Assembly (NCBI RefSeq): GCF_034006665.1
Contig: NZ_JAVESI010000016.1
Location: 1 to 64,000, forward strand
Source of the DNA: Trichloromonas sp034006665
GTDB lineage: Bacteria; Desulfobacterota; Desulfuromonadia; Desulfuromonadales; Trichloromonadaceae
DNA length: 64,000 bases
Direction: 5' to 3'
In this document: piece by piece, positions 25,865 to 35,000 of the stretch
Numbering within the stretch: position 1 is the first letter of the stretch
How the letters are laid out: each line of letters starts with the position of its first letter
Notes under the pieces: model-generated
What the model was told of the DNA's origin: nothing
The model's database searches: none
The model's input: the letters and a program-made list of their open reading frames with translations, nothing else
Made by a program: the position numbers and the translations under genes

Positions 25865-27282
25865 AACTCCCTTATTACAGAAACCTCGGTCTCCATTCCA
25901 TCCAGGGGAGGTTGACCGCCATCGCTTTCTTTTTTATCATTGCCACCGCCTTCAGCATGGGGATTGTGGGCTACCGCCTTACCGTTTCCTTTGAAAAACA
26001 ACGGTTTCACGACCACTTCAGCCTCTTGGCCGGATATCTGGCGAGCAATGCCGAACTTGGAGTCCTGCTGGAAAACGAACAGATCCTGGCCAGTCTTACC
26101 GACACCATGCTGGCCGTCAGTGACGTCTGCAAGGTCGAAATCGTCGACACTTCCGGTCGGCCCATCATCGTGCGTACCCAACGTACAATCCCCGAGAGCT
26201 TTGCGACCGTTAGCGCTCCGGTATTCAGCCACAGCCTTGGTGGCGAAGAGGCCCTTTTTCTTGAGGGCCGCCCCCAGAACGAGCGCCTCGGCGAGGTGCG
26301 CCTCGGTTTTTCCCTCGCCAGTCTCGACCAGCTCAAAAGTCGGCTGGCCTTGCGTTATGTCCTGATTTCGCTGTTTCTGTCCTTTGCCCCTATCGGCATG
26401 TACTGGACCCTGTCCCGCGCTATCAATGCTCCCCTCAAAAACCTGCTGACCGTGGCCCGACAGGTTTCGCGCGGCCAGATGGAAGGCCGTGCCGACGGCG
26501 GTCGGCTGCACGAAACCCGCACCCTGGCCCACGCCTTCAACGAAATGCTCAAGGCGCTGGAGTCGCAGCGGCGCGAAATCGCCGCCGCCCATGCGGCCAT
26601 CGCCCGGCAGCAGGTGCTGGCCGAGGTCGGAAAGTTCTCTCTGACCGTGGCCCATGAAATCAAGAATCCCCTCGCCATCATCAAGGGGAGTATCGGCATC
26701 TTGCGCAAAGAGGGGCCGATCGCGCCGGAGGTCAAGGTGCGGATGATCGGATTTCTGGATGAGGAGATTGAGCGTATCAACAAACTGGTGGAGGATTTTC
26801 TTCTTTTTGCCCGCCCGCGTCCGCCGGCTTTCAAGGAAATGCCGACCTTCGAACTGGTTGCCAGCCTTGAGCAACGGATCCGGCTCATGGATGAGCGGGT
26901 GCAAATTGACAGCCAGATTCCCGATGACCGTGCCCTGACCTTGGTCTGTGATCCCGCGCTCCTTGAGCGAGCCGTGCTCAACGTCGTTCGCAATGCCCTC
27001 GATGTGGCCGAAAATGTCACACTTCAGATTGCTTCTCTCGATGACTTTCTGTTGTTGCGGGTTGTCGATGATGGTCCCGGTTTTGGGGATGTCGATCCCC
27101 AGTCCCTGTTCGAGCCGTTTTTTACCACCAAGGCTAAAGGAACCGGTCTGGGGCTCGCGATTACCCGGGAGATTGTCGCCGCCCACCAGGGGACGGTCAG
27201 CGCCCTGGCCCATCAGCCGCACGGAGCCTGTTTTGATTTGCAGATCCCCTTGCACCCCGAACTTTTCAGTAAGGAGAACTGA
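25861..27282 (+). CDS. Membrane sensor histidine kinase
   Basis: The 473-residue kinase has two membrane helices (about residues 18-40 and 163-190) enclosing a periplasmic region, then a HAMP linker, a dimerisation domain with the phospho-acceptor His in TVAHEIKNPLAIIKG near residue 264, and an ATPase domain (NVVRNALDVAEN, DDGPGFGD, FEPFFTTKAKGTGLGLAI). It starts at GTG 25861, coupled to the periplasmic binding protein, and is followed within a few bases by an NtrC-type response regulator, making a classical pair. The binding protein may deliver the signal. Confidence 0.93.
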   Translation: MKLPYYRNLGLHSIQGRLTAIAFFFIIATAFSMGIVGYRLTVSFEKQRFHDHFSLLAGYLASNAELGVLLENEQILASLTDTMLAVSDVCKVEIVDTSGRPIIVRTQRTIPESFATVSAPVFSHSLGGEEALFLEGRPQNERLGEVRLGFSLASLDQLKSRLALRYVLISLFLSFAPIGMYWTLSRAINAPLKNLLTVARQVSRGQMEGRADGGRLHETRTLAHAFNEMLKALESQRREIAAAHAAIARQQVLAEVGKFSLTVAHEIKNPLAIIKGSIGILRKEGPIAPEVKVRMIGFLDEEIERINKLVEDFLLFARPRPPAFKEMPTFELVASLEQRIRLMDERVQIDSQIPDDRALTLVCDPALLERAVLNVVRNALDVAENVTLQIASLDDFLLLRVVDDGPGFGDVDPQSLFEPFFTTKAKGTGLGLAITREIVAAHQGTVSALAHQPHGACFDLQIPLHPELFSKEN

Positions 27283-28695
27283 TTGCCCATGGCCCGGATT
27301 TTGATCGTTGACGACGAAGAAAAAATCAGAGCTATTCTCTCTATTATCCTGATCGGCGCCGGTCACCAGACCGCCGAGGCCGGCAATGGGCGGTTGGCTC
27401 TCGAAACCCTCGGCCGGGAACCTTTCGATCTGGTCATATCGGATATGCGCATGGATGAGATGGACGGACTCGAACTTCTCGCCGCCATTCGTGAACGGGA
27501 ACTCGGTTGCCCGGTGGTCTTCGTGACCGCCTACGCCAATCTCGAATCCGCTGTCGAGGCCCTGCGTCTGGGTGCCGCCGACTTTCTGGTCAAGCCCTTC
27601 GAGGAAGAGGCCGTGCTGCTCGCCGTCGAACGTGCCCTGGGCGTCCGCCGTCTGCTCTCGGAAAACCTTCGTCTCAAGCAGCAGGTCGCCGATCATCGGC
27701 CCGAGGGGATTTTTACCTCCGAGTCCATGCAAAAGGTGCGGGATCTGGCCCAGCGGGTTGCCGTGAGTGACGCCACGGTGCTTATTACCGGCGAGTCCGG
27801 CACCGGCAAGGAAGTCGTGGCCCGCCTGGTGCACAACAGCAGCCCCCGGGCGAAAGAGCGTTTCGTCGCGGTCAACTGTGCGGCGATCGCTCCCAATCTC
27901 ATCGAAGCCGAACTTTTCGGCCACGAGCGGGGCGCGTTTACCGGTGCCGATAAGATGCGTCTCGGTAAGTTTGAATTCGCCGCCGGCGGCACCCTTTTCC
28001 TCGATGAAATCGGCGAGCTCCCCCCCGAGGCCCAGGCCAAGCTGTTGCGGACCTTGCAAGAAAAGACCATCCAGCGGGTCGGCGGCAATGAAGAGCTCCC
28101 CGTTACCTGCCGACTGGTCTGCGCGACGAACCGCGACCTCGCCGCCCTCGTTCGTCAGGGGCTTTTTCGGGAAGATTTGTACTATCGCCTCGAGGTCTTT
28201 CCCATTCATTTGCCCCCCTTGCGCGACCGGCGCGAGGATATCGATGCTTTGGTCGGCTACTGTGTCGAGAAACTCAGCGGAGCGCCTCCCCGCGGGGAAC
28301 TGCTCACGCCCGCCGCGCAGCGTTTGCTGCACGAATATCCCTGGCCCGGGAACGTGCGTGAGCTCTTCAATGCAGTCGAGCGCGCCTGCATCCTCAAGGG
28401 CGGTTCCGGTCCATTCAATTCCGACGATTTCCCCCAACTGGAAGCGGCCAGGCAGCCGCCCGCCCTGGCGGGAGAGCTCTTCCAGTTGCCGCCGGCGGGG
28501 ATCGATTACGAAGAACTGCAGCGGGTGATCGTTCGCCAATCGCTGGAAATGACCGGCAACAACCAGAGCGCCGCAGCCCGCCTGCTGCGGGTCAGCCGGG
28601 CGCGCTTCCGCACCCTGCTCGGTCTGCTCGACGGCGCCGCAAACAGCAAAACCATCCATGTTCAGGTTCGCTACAGGGGGAAACGTGAGGAATAA
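27283..28695 (+). CDS. Sigma54-dependent response regulator (NtrC family)
   Basis: The protein has a receiver domain (LIVDDEEKIRAI, phospho-acceptor Asp in LVISDMRMDEMDGLEL near residue 54, Lys in VKPF), a central AAA+ domain with Walker A GESGTGKE, the sigma54-contact loop GAFTGADK and LFLDEIGELPPEAQAKLL, and a Fis-type helix-turn-helix at the end (NNQSAAARLLRVSRARFRTLLG). The start is TTG 27283 with AAGGAG 6 bp upstream, or ATG 27289. A sigma54 promoter with paired upstream palindromes lies at 30766-30871, a plausible target. Confidence 0.93.
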   Translation: MPMARILIVDDEEKIRAILSIILIGAGHQTAEAGNGRLALETLGREPFDLVISDMRMDEMDGLELLAAIRERELGCPVVFVTAYANLESAVEALRLGAADFLVKPFEEEAVLLAVERALGVRRLLSENLRLKQQVADHRPEGIFTSESMQKVRDLAQRVAVSDATVLITGESGTGKEVVARLVHNSSPRAKERFVAVNCAAIAPNLIEAELFGHERGAFTGADKMRLGKFEFAAGGTLFLDEIGELPPEAQAKLLRTLQEKTIQRVGGNEELPVTCRLVCATNRDLAALVRQGLFREDLYYRLEVFPIHLPPLRDRREDIDALVGYCVEKLSGAPPRGELLTPAAQRLLHEYPWPGNVRELFNAVERACILKGGSGPFNSDDFPQLEAARQPPALAGELFQLPPAGIDYEELQRVIVRQSLEMTGNNQSAAARLLRVSRARFRTLLGLLDGAANSKTIHVQVRYRGKREE

Positions 28696-30679
28696 CCTCC
28701 TTCTCCGGCTTAGCCGCCATCTCTTCATTTCGGGGCTGTTTATGGCCTTTGCCTGGTCCCAGGGTTGGGCACTGGAATTGGCCGGCGACGAAGAAACCAT
28801 GCTGATGTTTGTCGGTGAAGCCGAGCAGAAAGTGACCGTCGCTTCCCGAGCGCCCGAATCCCCGGCGACCGCACCCGCGATCGTCAATCTCGTTTCCCGC
28901 GAGGAGATCGAGCGCCATGGCTATCGTACCCTGGCTGAACTTCTTGGCGCTCAGCCGGGATTTTTCATGATCGGCGCCGGGCGTGGCAGCGTCCCGTATT
29001 TGCGTGGGCTGCGCGACGCCGTTCTTTTCCTTTACGACGGGGTGCCCCTGACCACCGATGTCAGCAAGACCTTTGCTCCCCTCGATGAGGACATGTCCCT
29101 GCACAATATTGAACGGGTCGAAATCATCTATGGTCCCGGTTCGGTCCTCTGGGGACCTGACGCCTTTGCCGGTGTGGTCAACGTCGTTCCACGTCGGGGC
29201 GGCGATCTGGGGGGGAGTGTGTCGCTTCACGGCGGCAACCATGAATCGCGCGGCGCCGATCTCGGCGTTCAGGGGCAGGCCGCCGGCTGGCGGGCGCGGC
29301 TTGATTATGCGGACAGCCGCCGGCTCTTCCAGGAATCCGAGGTCACCACGAAACAGGACGCCGGGGAAATCGCCCCCTCCCGCTATCGGCAAGGGGCGGC
29401 CACCTTGGATTATGGCGACAGCTTTCAGTTGACCCTGCGCGGCAGCGATTTCACCCGCCGCTACACCCAGACCAACCCCGATGAAAGCCTGCGTTGGCGT
29501 GGCGAAAAGGAAACCCCCATCAATCTGGTCAAGGCCACCTTCAGTCATGTCGTCGGTGCCAGTCATTACACCCTGAGCGGGTATTATTTGCAAAGCCGCT
29601 ATGAGGTTCTTGACAGCGATATCGAGCGGAGCCAGCGCAACGATGTCGGCCATGTGGAACTGCTCTGGGATCGCCGCCTCTTCGGCAAGGGCTTGCTCAC
29701 TCTCGGCGGATCCTGGCGGGAAACGCGGGTGCGCGACGCTCTGGTCAGGGATGGATTCCTCCCCGACTTTCTGGAAACGGAACAGCCTCTCTTTACGCCG
29801 GAAATCGGGCAGGCGGACTACAGCAACCGCCTTTTTTCCCTTTTCGGGCAGATGCGCTGGCAATGGCGCGAAACCCACTTCTGGCTCGGCGCGCGCGTCG
29901 ACGACCACAACCAATATGAAAGCACCTGCAGTTACAGCCTGGGGTTCACCCGCGCCCTCGGCAAGCGGGTCAACCTCAAAGGGAACTACGGCACCGCCTA
30001 TCGCAGCCCCTACTCGCGGCAACTCTTCGAGAACCAGGATTTCGATCCCGAAGGCATCTCCACCGCCAGTCTGCAGCTCGAGTGGAGCACGCCGGGCGGG
30101 GCGAATGCGCAGGCGACCCTCTTTCACAGCCGGGTGCGGGATCATCGCAGCGAAGACCCCTACGGCGGGCTCTCCGTTCCCCAGTATCTGGAAATCTACG
30201 GCGGAGAAATTGCCTTGCGCACTCCCAGGATTTACGACATGCAATTTTATGGCGGTTTCGGCATTCACGACTATCGGGGGGACGATACCCGCTTCCATGC
30301 CTTGCGCTTCGTCTATGTCCGTCCCGACGGCAGCCAGGTGCCGGTCTACGACGACTGGCGCGAACCCGTCGACCAGGGACCGGGCTGGCAGGCCTACGCC
30401 GGACTCTCCTGGCGGCCGTCCAATCGTTACGATCTGGATATCTCGGGCCAGTATGCCGACGACATCGCTTACAGTTATTCCAAAGACAGTGTCGGCGGGC
30501 ATTATTCGCAAGAAGTTGTCGTGCACTTGACTGCGCGGATGGCCGGTTTTTTCGAGGATGACCGTTTCACCCTGCGGGTTCGAGATCTTTTCGACCGGGG
30601 GAGTCGTCAACCCGATCTCTACGGTCCGGTCGATCCGCCCGGTCGGCAGGTCGAAGTCTTCTGGAATTATGCCTGGTAG
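28685..30679 (+). CDS. TonB-dependent outer-membrane receptor
   Basis: The 664-residue protein has a signal peptide (LFISGLFMAFAWSQGWA, about residues 12-28), a plug domain (APAIVNLVSREEIERHGYRT, YLRGLRDAVLFLYDGVPL, VEIIYGPGSVLWGPDAFAGVVNV) and a C-terminal beta barrel ending in an aromatic residue (WNYAW). It imports a ligand using TonB energy. GTG 28685 has AGGGGGA just upstream and begins a good signal peptide; ATG 28658 is the alternative and overlaps the regulator gene. Its position behind the two-component genes suggests that the ligand is the signal sensed; cobalamin, siderophore or another small molecule are all possible. Confidence 0.9.
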   Translation: MRNNLLLRLSRHLFISGLFMAFAWSQGWALELAGDEETMLMFVGEAEQKVTVASRAPESPATAPAIVNLVSREEIERHGYRTLAELLGAQPGFFMIGAGRGSVPYLRGLRDAVLFLYDGVPLTTDVSKTFAPLDEDMSLHNIERVEIIYGPGSVLWGPDAFAGVVNVVPRRGGDLGGSVSLHGGNHESRGADLGVQGQAAGWRARLDYADSRRLFQESEVTTKQDAGEIAPSRYRQGAATLDYGDSFQLTLRGSDFTRRYTQTNPDESLRWRGEKETPINLVKATFSHVVGASHYTLSGYYLQSRYEVLDSDIERSQRNDVGHVELLWDRRLFGKGLLTLGGSWRETRVRDALVRDGFLPDFLETEQPLFTPEIGQADYSNRLFSLFGQMRWQWRETHFWLGARVDDHNQYESTCSYSLGFTRALGKRVNLKGNYGTAYRSPYSRQLFENQDFDPEGISTASLQLEWSTPGGANAQATLFHSRVRDHRSEDPYGGLSVPQYLEIYGGEIALRTPRIYDMQFYGGFGIHDYRGDDTRFHALRFVYVRPDGSQVPVYDDWREPVDQGPGWQAYAGLSWRPSNRYDLDISGQYADDIAYSYSKDSVGGHYSQEVVVHLTARMAGFFEDDRFTLRVRDLFDRGSRQPDLYGPVDPPGRQVEVFWNYAW

Positions 30680-30697
30680 CGACGAGCTCAGGTAAAT

Positions 30698-30722
30698 CCC
30701 TGAAAACGCTTCAGGGTTTTCC
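30698..30722 (+). terminator. Rho-independent terminator after the TonB receptor gene
   Basis: CCCTGAA, a short AACGC loop and TTCAGGG are followed by TTTTCCCC. It lies about 20 bp after the receptor stop codon and closes the 24.9-30.7 kb operon. Confidence 0.75.
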
Positions 30723-30765
30723 CCTGTTTCACCCACCCCAAAAATTTTCATCCGCTGCAATGAGT

Positions 30766-30803
30766 CTGGTTGAATCAAACCAGCGCTGGTTGGATTCAAC
30801 CAG
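30766..30803. promoter_or_regulatory. Paired 18-bp palindromes, probable activator binding sites
   Basis: CTGGTTGAATCAAACCAG (30766-30783) and CTGGTTGGATTCAACCAG (30786-30803) are two inverted-repeat sites set 20 bp apart centre to centre, about two helical turns. Together they also make one near-perfect 34-bp palindrome. They lie about 52 bp upstream of a sigma54 promoter, a usual place for NtrC-type activator sites. Assignment to the regulator at 27283 is inference. Confidence 0.7.
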
Positions 30804-30854
30804 CGTTGACGTAAGCCTTTTTGTAAAATGCCGTAATATATATGAAGTTTTCTC

Positions 30855-30871
30855 TTGGCATGGACATTGCT
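30855..30871 (+). promoter_or_regulatory. Sigma54 (-24/-12) promoter
   Basis: TTGGCATGGACATTGCT matches the consensus YTGGCACGRNNNTTGCW at every defined position but one (T for C), with correct spacing between the GG and GC dinucleotides. Transcription would begin near 30883, leaving a leader of about 55 bases before ATG 30938. Confidence 0.8.
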
Positions 30872-30937
30872 ATAAGGCAAAGTCATGTATGACCGGATGT
30901 CATGTATACAGTCCACAAGTAAAGGCGAAAGACGCAA

Positions 30938-31861
30938 ATGATGAATCTCACGTTTTCAGAAAGAATGACGCGCTGTGTAGTTGGTTTTCCGGTAGCCGGT
31001 CGGTTTGTCGCTTGCCTTTTGCTTGTGCTGATGGGCTTAGCCGCGGTTCCGGCGCATGCGGAAGATGCTGCAGTCGAAAAGCAAGCGCTCCTTCGCGTGC
31101 AGGCACGGATGGTTTGGGCCCGGATCAATGAGGCCCGTGTCGACTTGCGCGCAACTGTCGAGCGTCTGGGGTTGGATGTCGAGCAGGTGGCGACGTCTCT
31201 GGGGGAACGAGCCTGGATCCTTGATGCCGGTCTGCCCCCCCTGGCCTGGAGCGACGGATTGATGGCTTCGGCCGACGCCCACGGTCGCGATATGGCGACG
31301 CAGCTTTATTACAGCTATCAGTCTCTTGACGGCCGTACGGTCGCCGACCGGGCTGCGGAAGCCGGCTATGCCGCCGCCGAGGTCGATGAAGCTTTGGCCA
31401 TTCTGGCTTTTTCCAACTATGTTGAGTTGGATGAGGCGGTGGGTTTTATGGTTGACAATTTGCTGCGTGATGAACTGCTTTCCCTTCCCGCCGGCAAGCT
31501 GACGTTGCTCAACCCCTTGTTGCGCGAAGCGGGTGTCGCCCTTTTCGCCGAAAACCTGCAACTGGTCATGGGCCAGCAATATGTTTATCTTCTCGTCATT
31601 GACGCTGCAATACCGTTGGATTTGCGCCCTTGGTTGATCGGTCAAGCGGCCTTTGGCAGCCGACTCTTTCTGCGCGATGAATTTACCGGTTTTTTGTCGA
31701 CCTTGCCGGTTGATGACGCAGGGGGCTTCCAGGCTGAGTTGCCGCTTGGCGGCTCTGTCGAACTCTATGAGTTGCAGTCCGATGGGTTGATGCGCTATCT
31801 GACGACCGTCTATGCCGATTTGGGGGACAATCAGTTCATCAATCTGTCTGACGAGGAGTGA
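30938..31861 (+). CDS. Secreted CAP/SCP-like protein
   Basis: The 307-residue protein has a signal peptide (FVACLLLVLMGLAAVPAHA, about residues 27-45) and then a divergent CAP/SCP-type domain: RINEARVDL, LPPLAWSDGLMASADAHGRDMATQLYYSYQSLDGRTVADRAAEAGY, a variable helix, and LREAGVALF...GQQYVYLLVIDAA. A beta-rich C-terminal region of about 90 residues follows. Canonical members act outside the cell, but a biochemical role in bacteria is rarely known. It has its own sigma54 promoter with two upstream palindromes, so expression probably depends on the neighbouring two-component system. Confidence 0.7.
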   Translation: MMNLTFSERMTRCVVGFPVAGRFVACLLLVLMGLAAVPAHAEDAAVEKQALLRVQARMVWARINEARVDLRATVERLGLDVEQVATSLGERAWILDAGLPPLAWSDGLMASADAHGRDMATQLYYSYQSLDGRTVADRAAEAGYAAAEVDEALAILAFSNYVELDEAVGFMVDNLLRDELLSLPAGKLTLLNPLLREAGVALFAENLQLVMGQQYVYLLVIDAAIPLDLRPWLIGQAAFGSRLFLRDEFTGFLSTLPVDDAGGFQAELPLGGSVELYELQSDGLMRYLTTVYADLGDNQFINLSDEE

Positions 31862-32045
31862 TGCCGGTTTTTTGCCGATTCAGTGAAATCTTTGCTGTAC
31901 ATTGAAGTTAAAATGTCATATCTATACTTGTTTAAAAATCTAAACTTTTTTAATCGCGGAATGTCCGTGACAGCGTGTGGCACGCCATGGGGGTGTTGCC
32001 ATGCAAATGATGTAAAATCAGAGGAAAAAAGAGGAGAAATTATCG

Positions 32046-35000
32046 ATGGTAACTCCAGAACAGCAAAATGAAATCTATCTCTACACCGTTGGTTTGTTCA
32101 AGGCTGCCCCTGGTGCCTACTATGAAGGCCTGGTGGGTTTCGTCGAGAGCGGCTACAGCACCCAGGACATGGCCCTGGCTCTGGCCAATTCGCCTGTCTT
32201 CAACGGTCTGTACAACACCGATTCCGACGACGCATTCGTTTCGGCGTTTCTGAACAATCTGGTTGGTGACACCCTCGATGCCGCGACCATGCAGGCTGCC
32301 GTTGCCGGCATGAACAGCCTGGTCGCCGACCAGGGCCGGGCCCAGGCCGCCGTCGCCATTATTGACCTGCTGGCCGACCAGAGCCCTTCCGATCCCACCT
32401 TCGGCGAGGCCCGTCAGTTGCTGCAGGGCCGTGTGGATGCCGCCAAAGGTTACCAGGCTTTCCCCGGTGCTAAAGGCCTCTCCGCCAATATCGCTACCCT
32501 CCAGAACGTTGTCGAGGCAACCGATACCGCCCAGTACCTGACCGATGGCATCGATAATCTGCTTGGTGGTATCGGCAACGATCTGTTCCAGGCTTACATC
32601 TACGACAACAGCAACAGCCTTGAGTCCGGTGACATCATCAACGGCGGCGCCGGCACCGACGTCCTGCGCGCTGAAGTGGGTTCTTCGCAGGACTTCGCCA
32701 TCTCGGCCAAGACCGTTTCCGTTGAGAACATGTTCTTCACCGCCCAGAACCTGGCGTGGGACAATGCCGACAACACCATCGGTGATCGTCTTGGCTTCGA
32801 CACCACCATCGATGCCGGTGAGTTCGCCGGTGTGCGCCAGCTGTGGTCCGACGACAGCCGCGCCAGCCTGGTCATCGAAGACGTCAGCGAAGACAGCCAC
32901 CTCACCACCATCGGTATGCGTGATACCGATTCGGCGGTTAACTACGAAGTTTACTTCGATCAGCAGAATGTGACCGACATCGGTTCCCAGGAGTCCGGCG
33001 GCTCGTTGATTCTGACCATCGCCGACCTCGATCGCATGGATCAGGGCCTGTCGCCGTTGAGCGATGCCTTCCCTTACGATATCCTCACCGTCCACTTCGA
33101 AGGCGTTTCCTATGAGCTGGACATCGATTACACCGACGTAGAAGACCATGACGACCTGGTTGCCGCCATCAATAACGCTCTGGCCGCCGACGGCGTGACC
33201 CAGTTCGAGGCCGTCAAGCAGGGCAGCGTCAACGTTGTTCACCCCGATACCAGCAATCCTCTCGTTGTCGATCAGGTCGTTATCCAGAAGGTTGATGCGA
33301 CCATGGAAGGCAATTTCGACGCCGCCATGTCGACCTGGGACAACTCCGGCATCATCCCCGGCGACACCGCTTACCTCACCCGCGTTCAGGACGAGCAGGC
33401 TGTTGCCCAGCCGTCCCTGACTCAGGTAGATGTCGTCGTTGATAACGTCGGCCGCGGTTGCGTTGGTGGCGATCTGGTGATCGGCGCTATGGCCGAGTGC
33501 CTTGGCATCGAGCAGTTCAATGTGCAGGTCGATCGTGACAGCTGGCTGAGCACTCTGCGTTCGAACAACGAACTGTCTCATGGCGCTCTTGAAGTCGTTA
33601 ACGTCGTCAACATCAGCGAGAACGATGCCGAAGGCAACGGCAATCTGCGTATCGACGCCCTGAACGACGTCCGCGTTTTCGATGCTTCCGAGATGGCCGG
33701 TAATGTCACCCTTACCGCAACTCTCAGCAATGAAATTGTCGCCAAGTACTTCAGCCTGACGGACAGCCATCAGGACAATACCCAGGACGACAGCGACCCC
33801 GTCGACTACCTGGATGTTGTGGACACCTATTTCAGCTACGATTTCGGTGCCGGCAGCGACAGCCTCAACCTGACCCTCAGCGCCGATAATTTCCAAGATG
33901 CCGGCAGCGCGGCTTTCGAAGATTTCCAGCTTGAAGTCAACGGTAACGACGGCAATGACCGTCTCACGGTCCGTTTCGACGACGCCACTGCCAACGATGC
34001 CGACTTCTGGTACTTCAATCAGTCCGTCAACCAGGCCAACAACAGCTCCATCGTCATCAACGGCGGCGCCGGTAACGACACCATCAGCACCCCGGGCGCC
34101 GGCAACATGACCATCAACGCCGGCAGCGGCAACGATGTGGTCTTCTCCGACAATACCGGCGCCAAGGCCCAGTGGGTCATCAACGCCGCCAACCTCGATC
34201 TTAACGACCTCGACGGTAACGGTCCCGGCGCCACGGGTCTGCTCTACGGTGCGCAACTCACCCTGACCTTCGCCGCCGCCAACCTGACCTTGCCTGCCGG
34301 CATGACCCAGCCGAATGCCGATGCCTACGATGTCGGTTTCGAGTCGACCGTACGGGTTACCACCAACGATCTGGGCAACCAGGCCACCGTCAACCAGGCC
34401 ATCAAGAACGCCATCAATAACGATGCCGTTCTGAGCAAACTCCTCCTGGCTGAAGACGGCCCGGAAAACACCCTGGTGATCACTTCCAAGATCGATGGTC
34501 AGTTCTCCAGCAACGATATCCTTATCGATGTGGAAGCGATCGATCTGGCAGACCAGTCCACGGCTACCCAGGATGACCTGCAGGACGCTTACGAACTGCT
34601 CATGCGTGATTCCGATGCCGTGCTGACCCAGGCTATTCTTGACGGCTATGCCAATGCCTACGACGGCAACATCGCCACTCTGGCCGTGCAGGGCAGCGAC
34701 AGCGTTTACACCAGCGACAACCGCATCAATGTGGGTTCCGGCGATGACCTGGTGGTTCTCGGCACCGGCGCTAACAGCAACGACACCCTGGTCTTCACCG
34801 GGACCGATCTGGGCAAGGTAACGGTCGTCAATTTCGATGACGCCGTCGGCTCCGCTTCGATGGATTCCCTCAACTTCGGCAGCTACCTGATCGGTAAGAC
34901 CTCGGCGTCCGAGAGCGTCAGCTCCGAGCGCGGCATCGCCGACACCTACGACTTCCTCAATGTTTCCGGGGTAGGTGGTACCGCGGGTGCCGATGAGATC

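Noticed and set aside
25816..28887. Long minus-strand frame opposite the kinase and regulator genes
   Set aside because: The plus strand has clear kinase and NtrC motifs in two coupled genes; the minus product has no recognisable domain.
28592..30937. Long minus-strand frame opposite the TonB receptor gene
   Set aside because: The receptor on the plus strand has plug and barrel motifs; this is a composition shadow.
31977..32008. Second sigma54 promoter at TGTGGCACGCCATGG...GTTGCC ahead of S-layer-like gene 1
   Set aside because: The distance between the TGGCACG and the TTGCC is far too large for a -24/-12 promoter.
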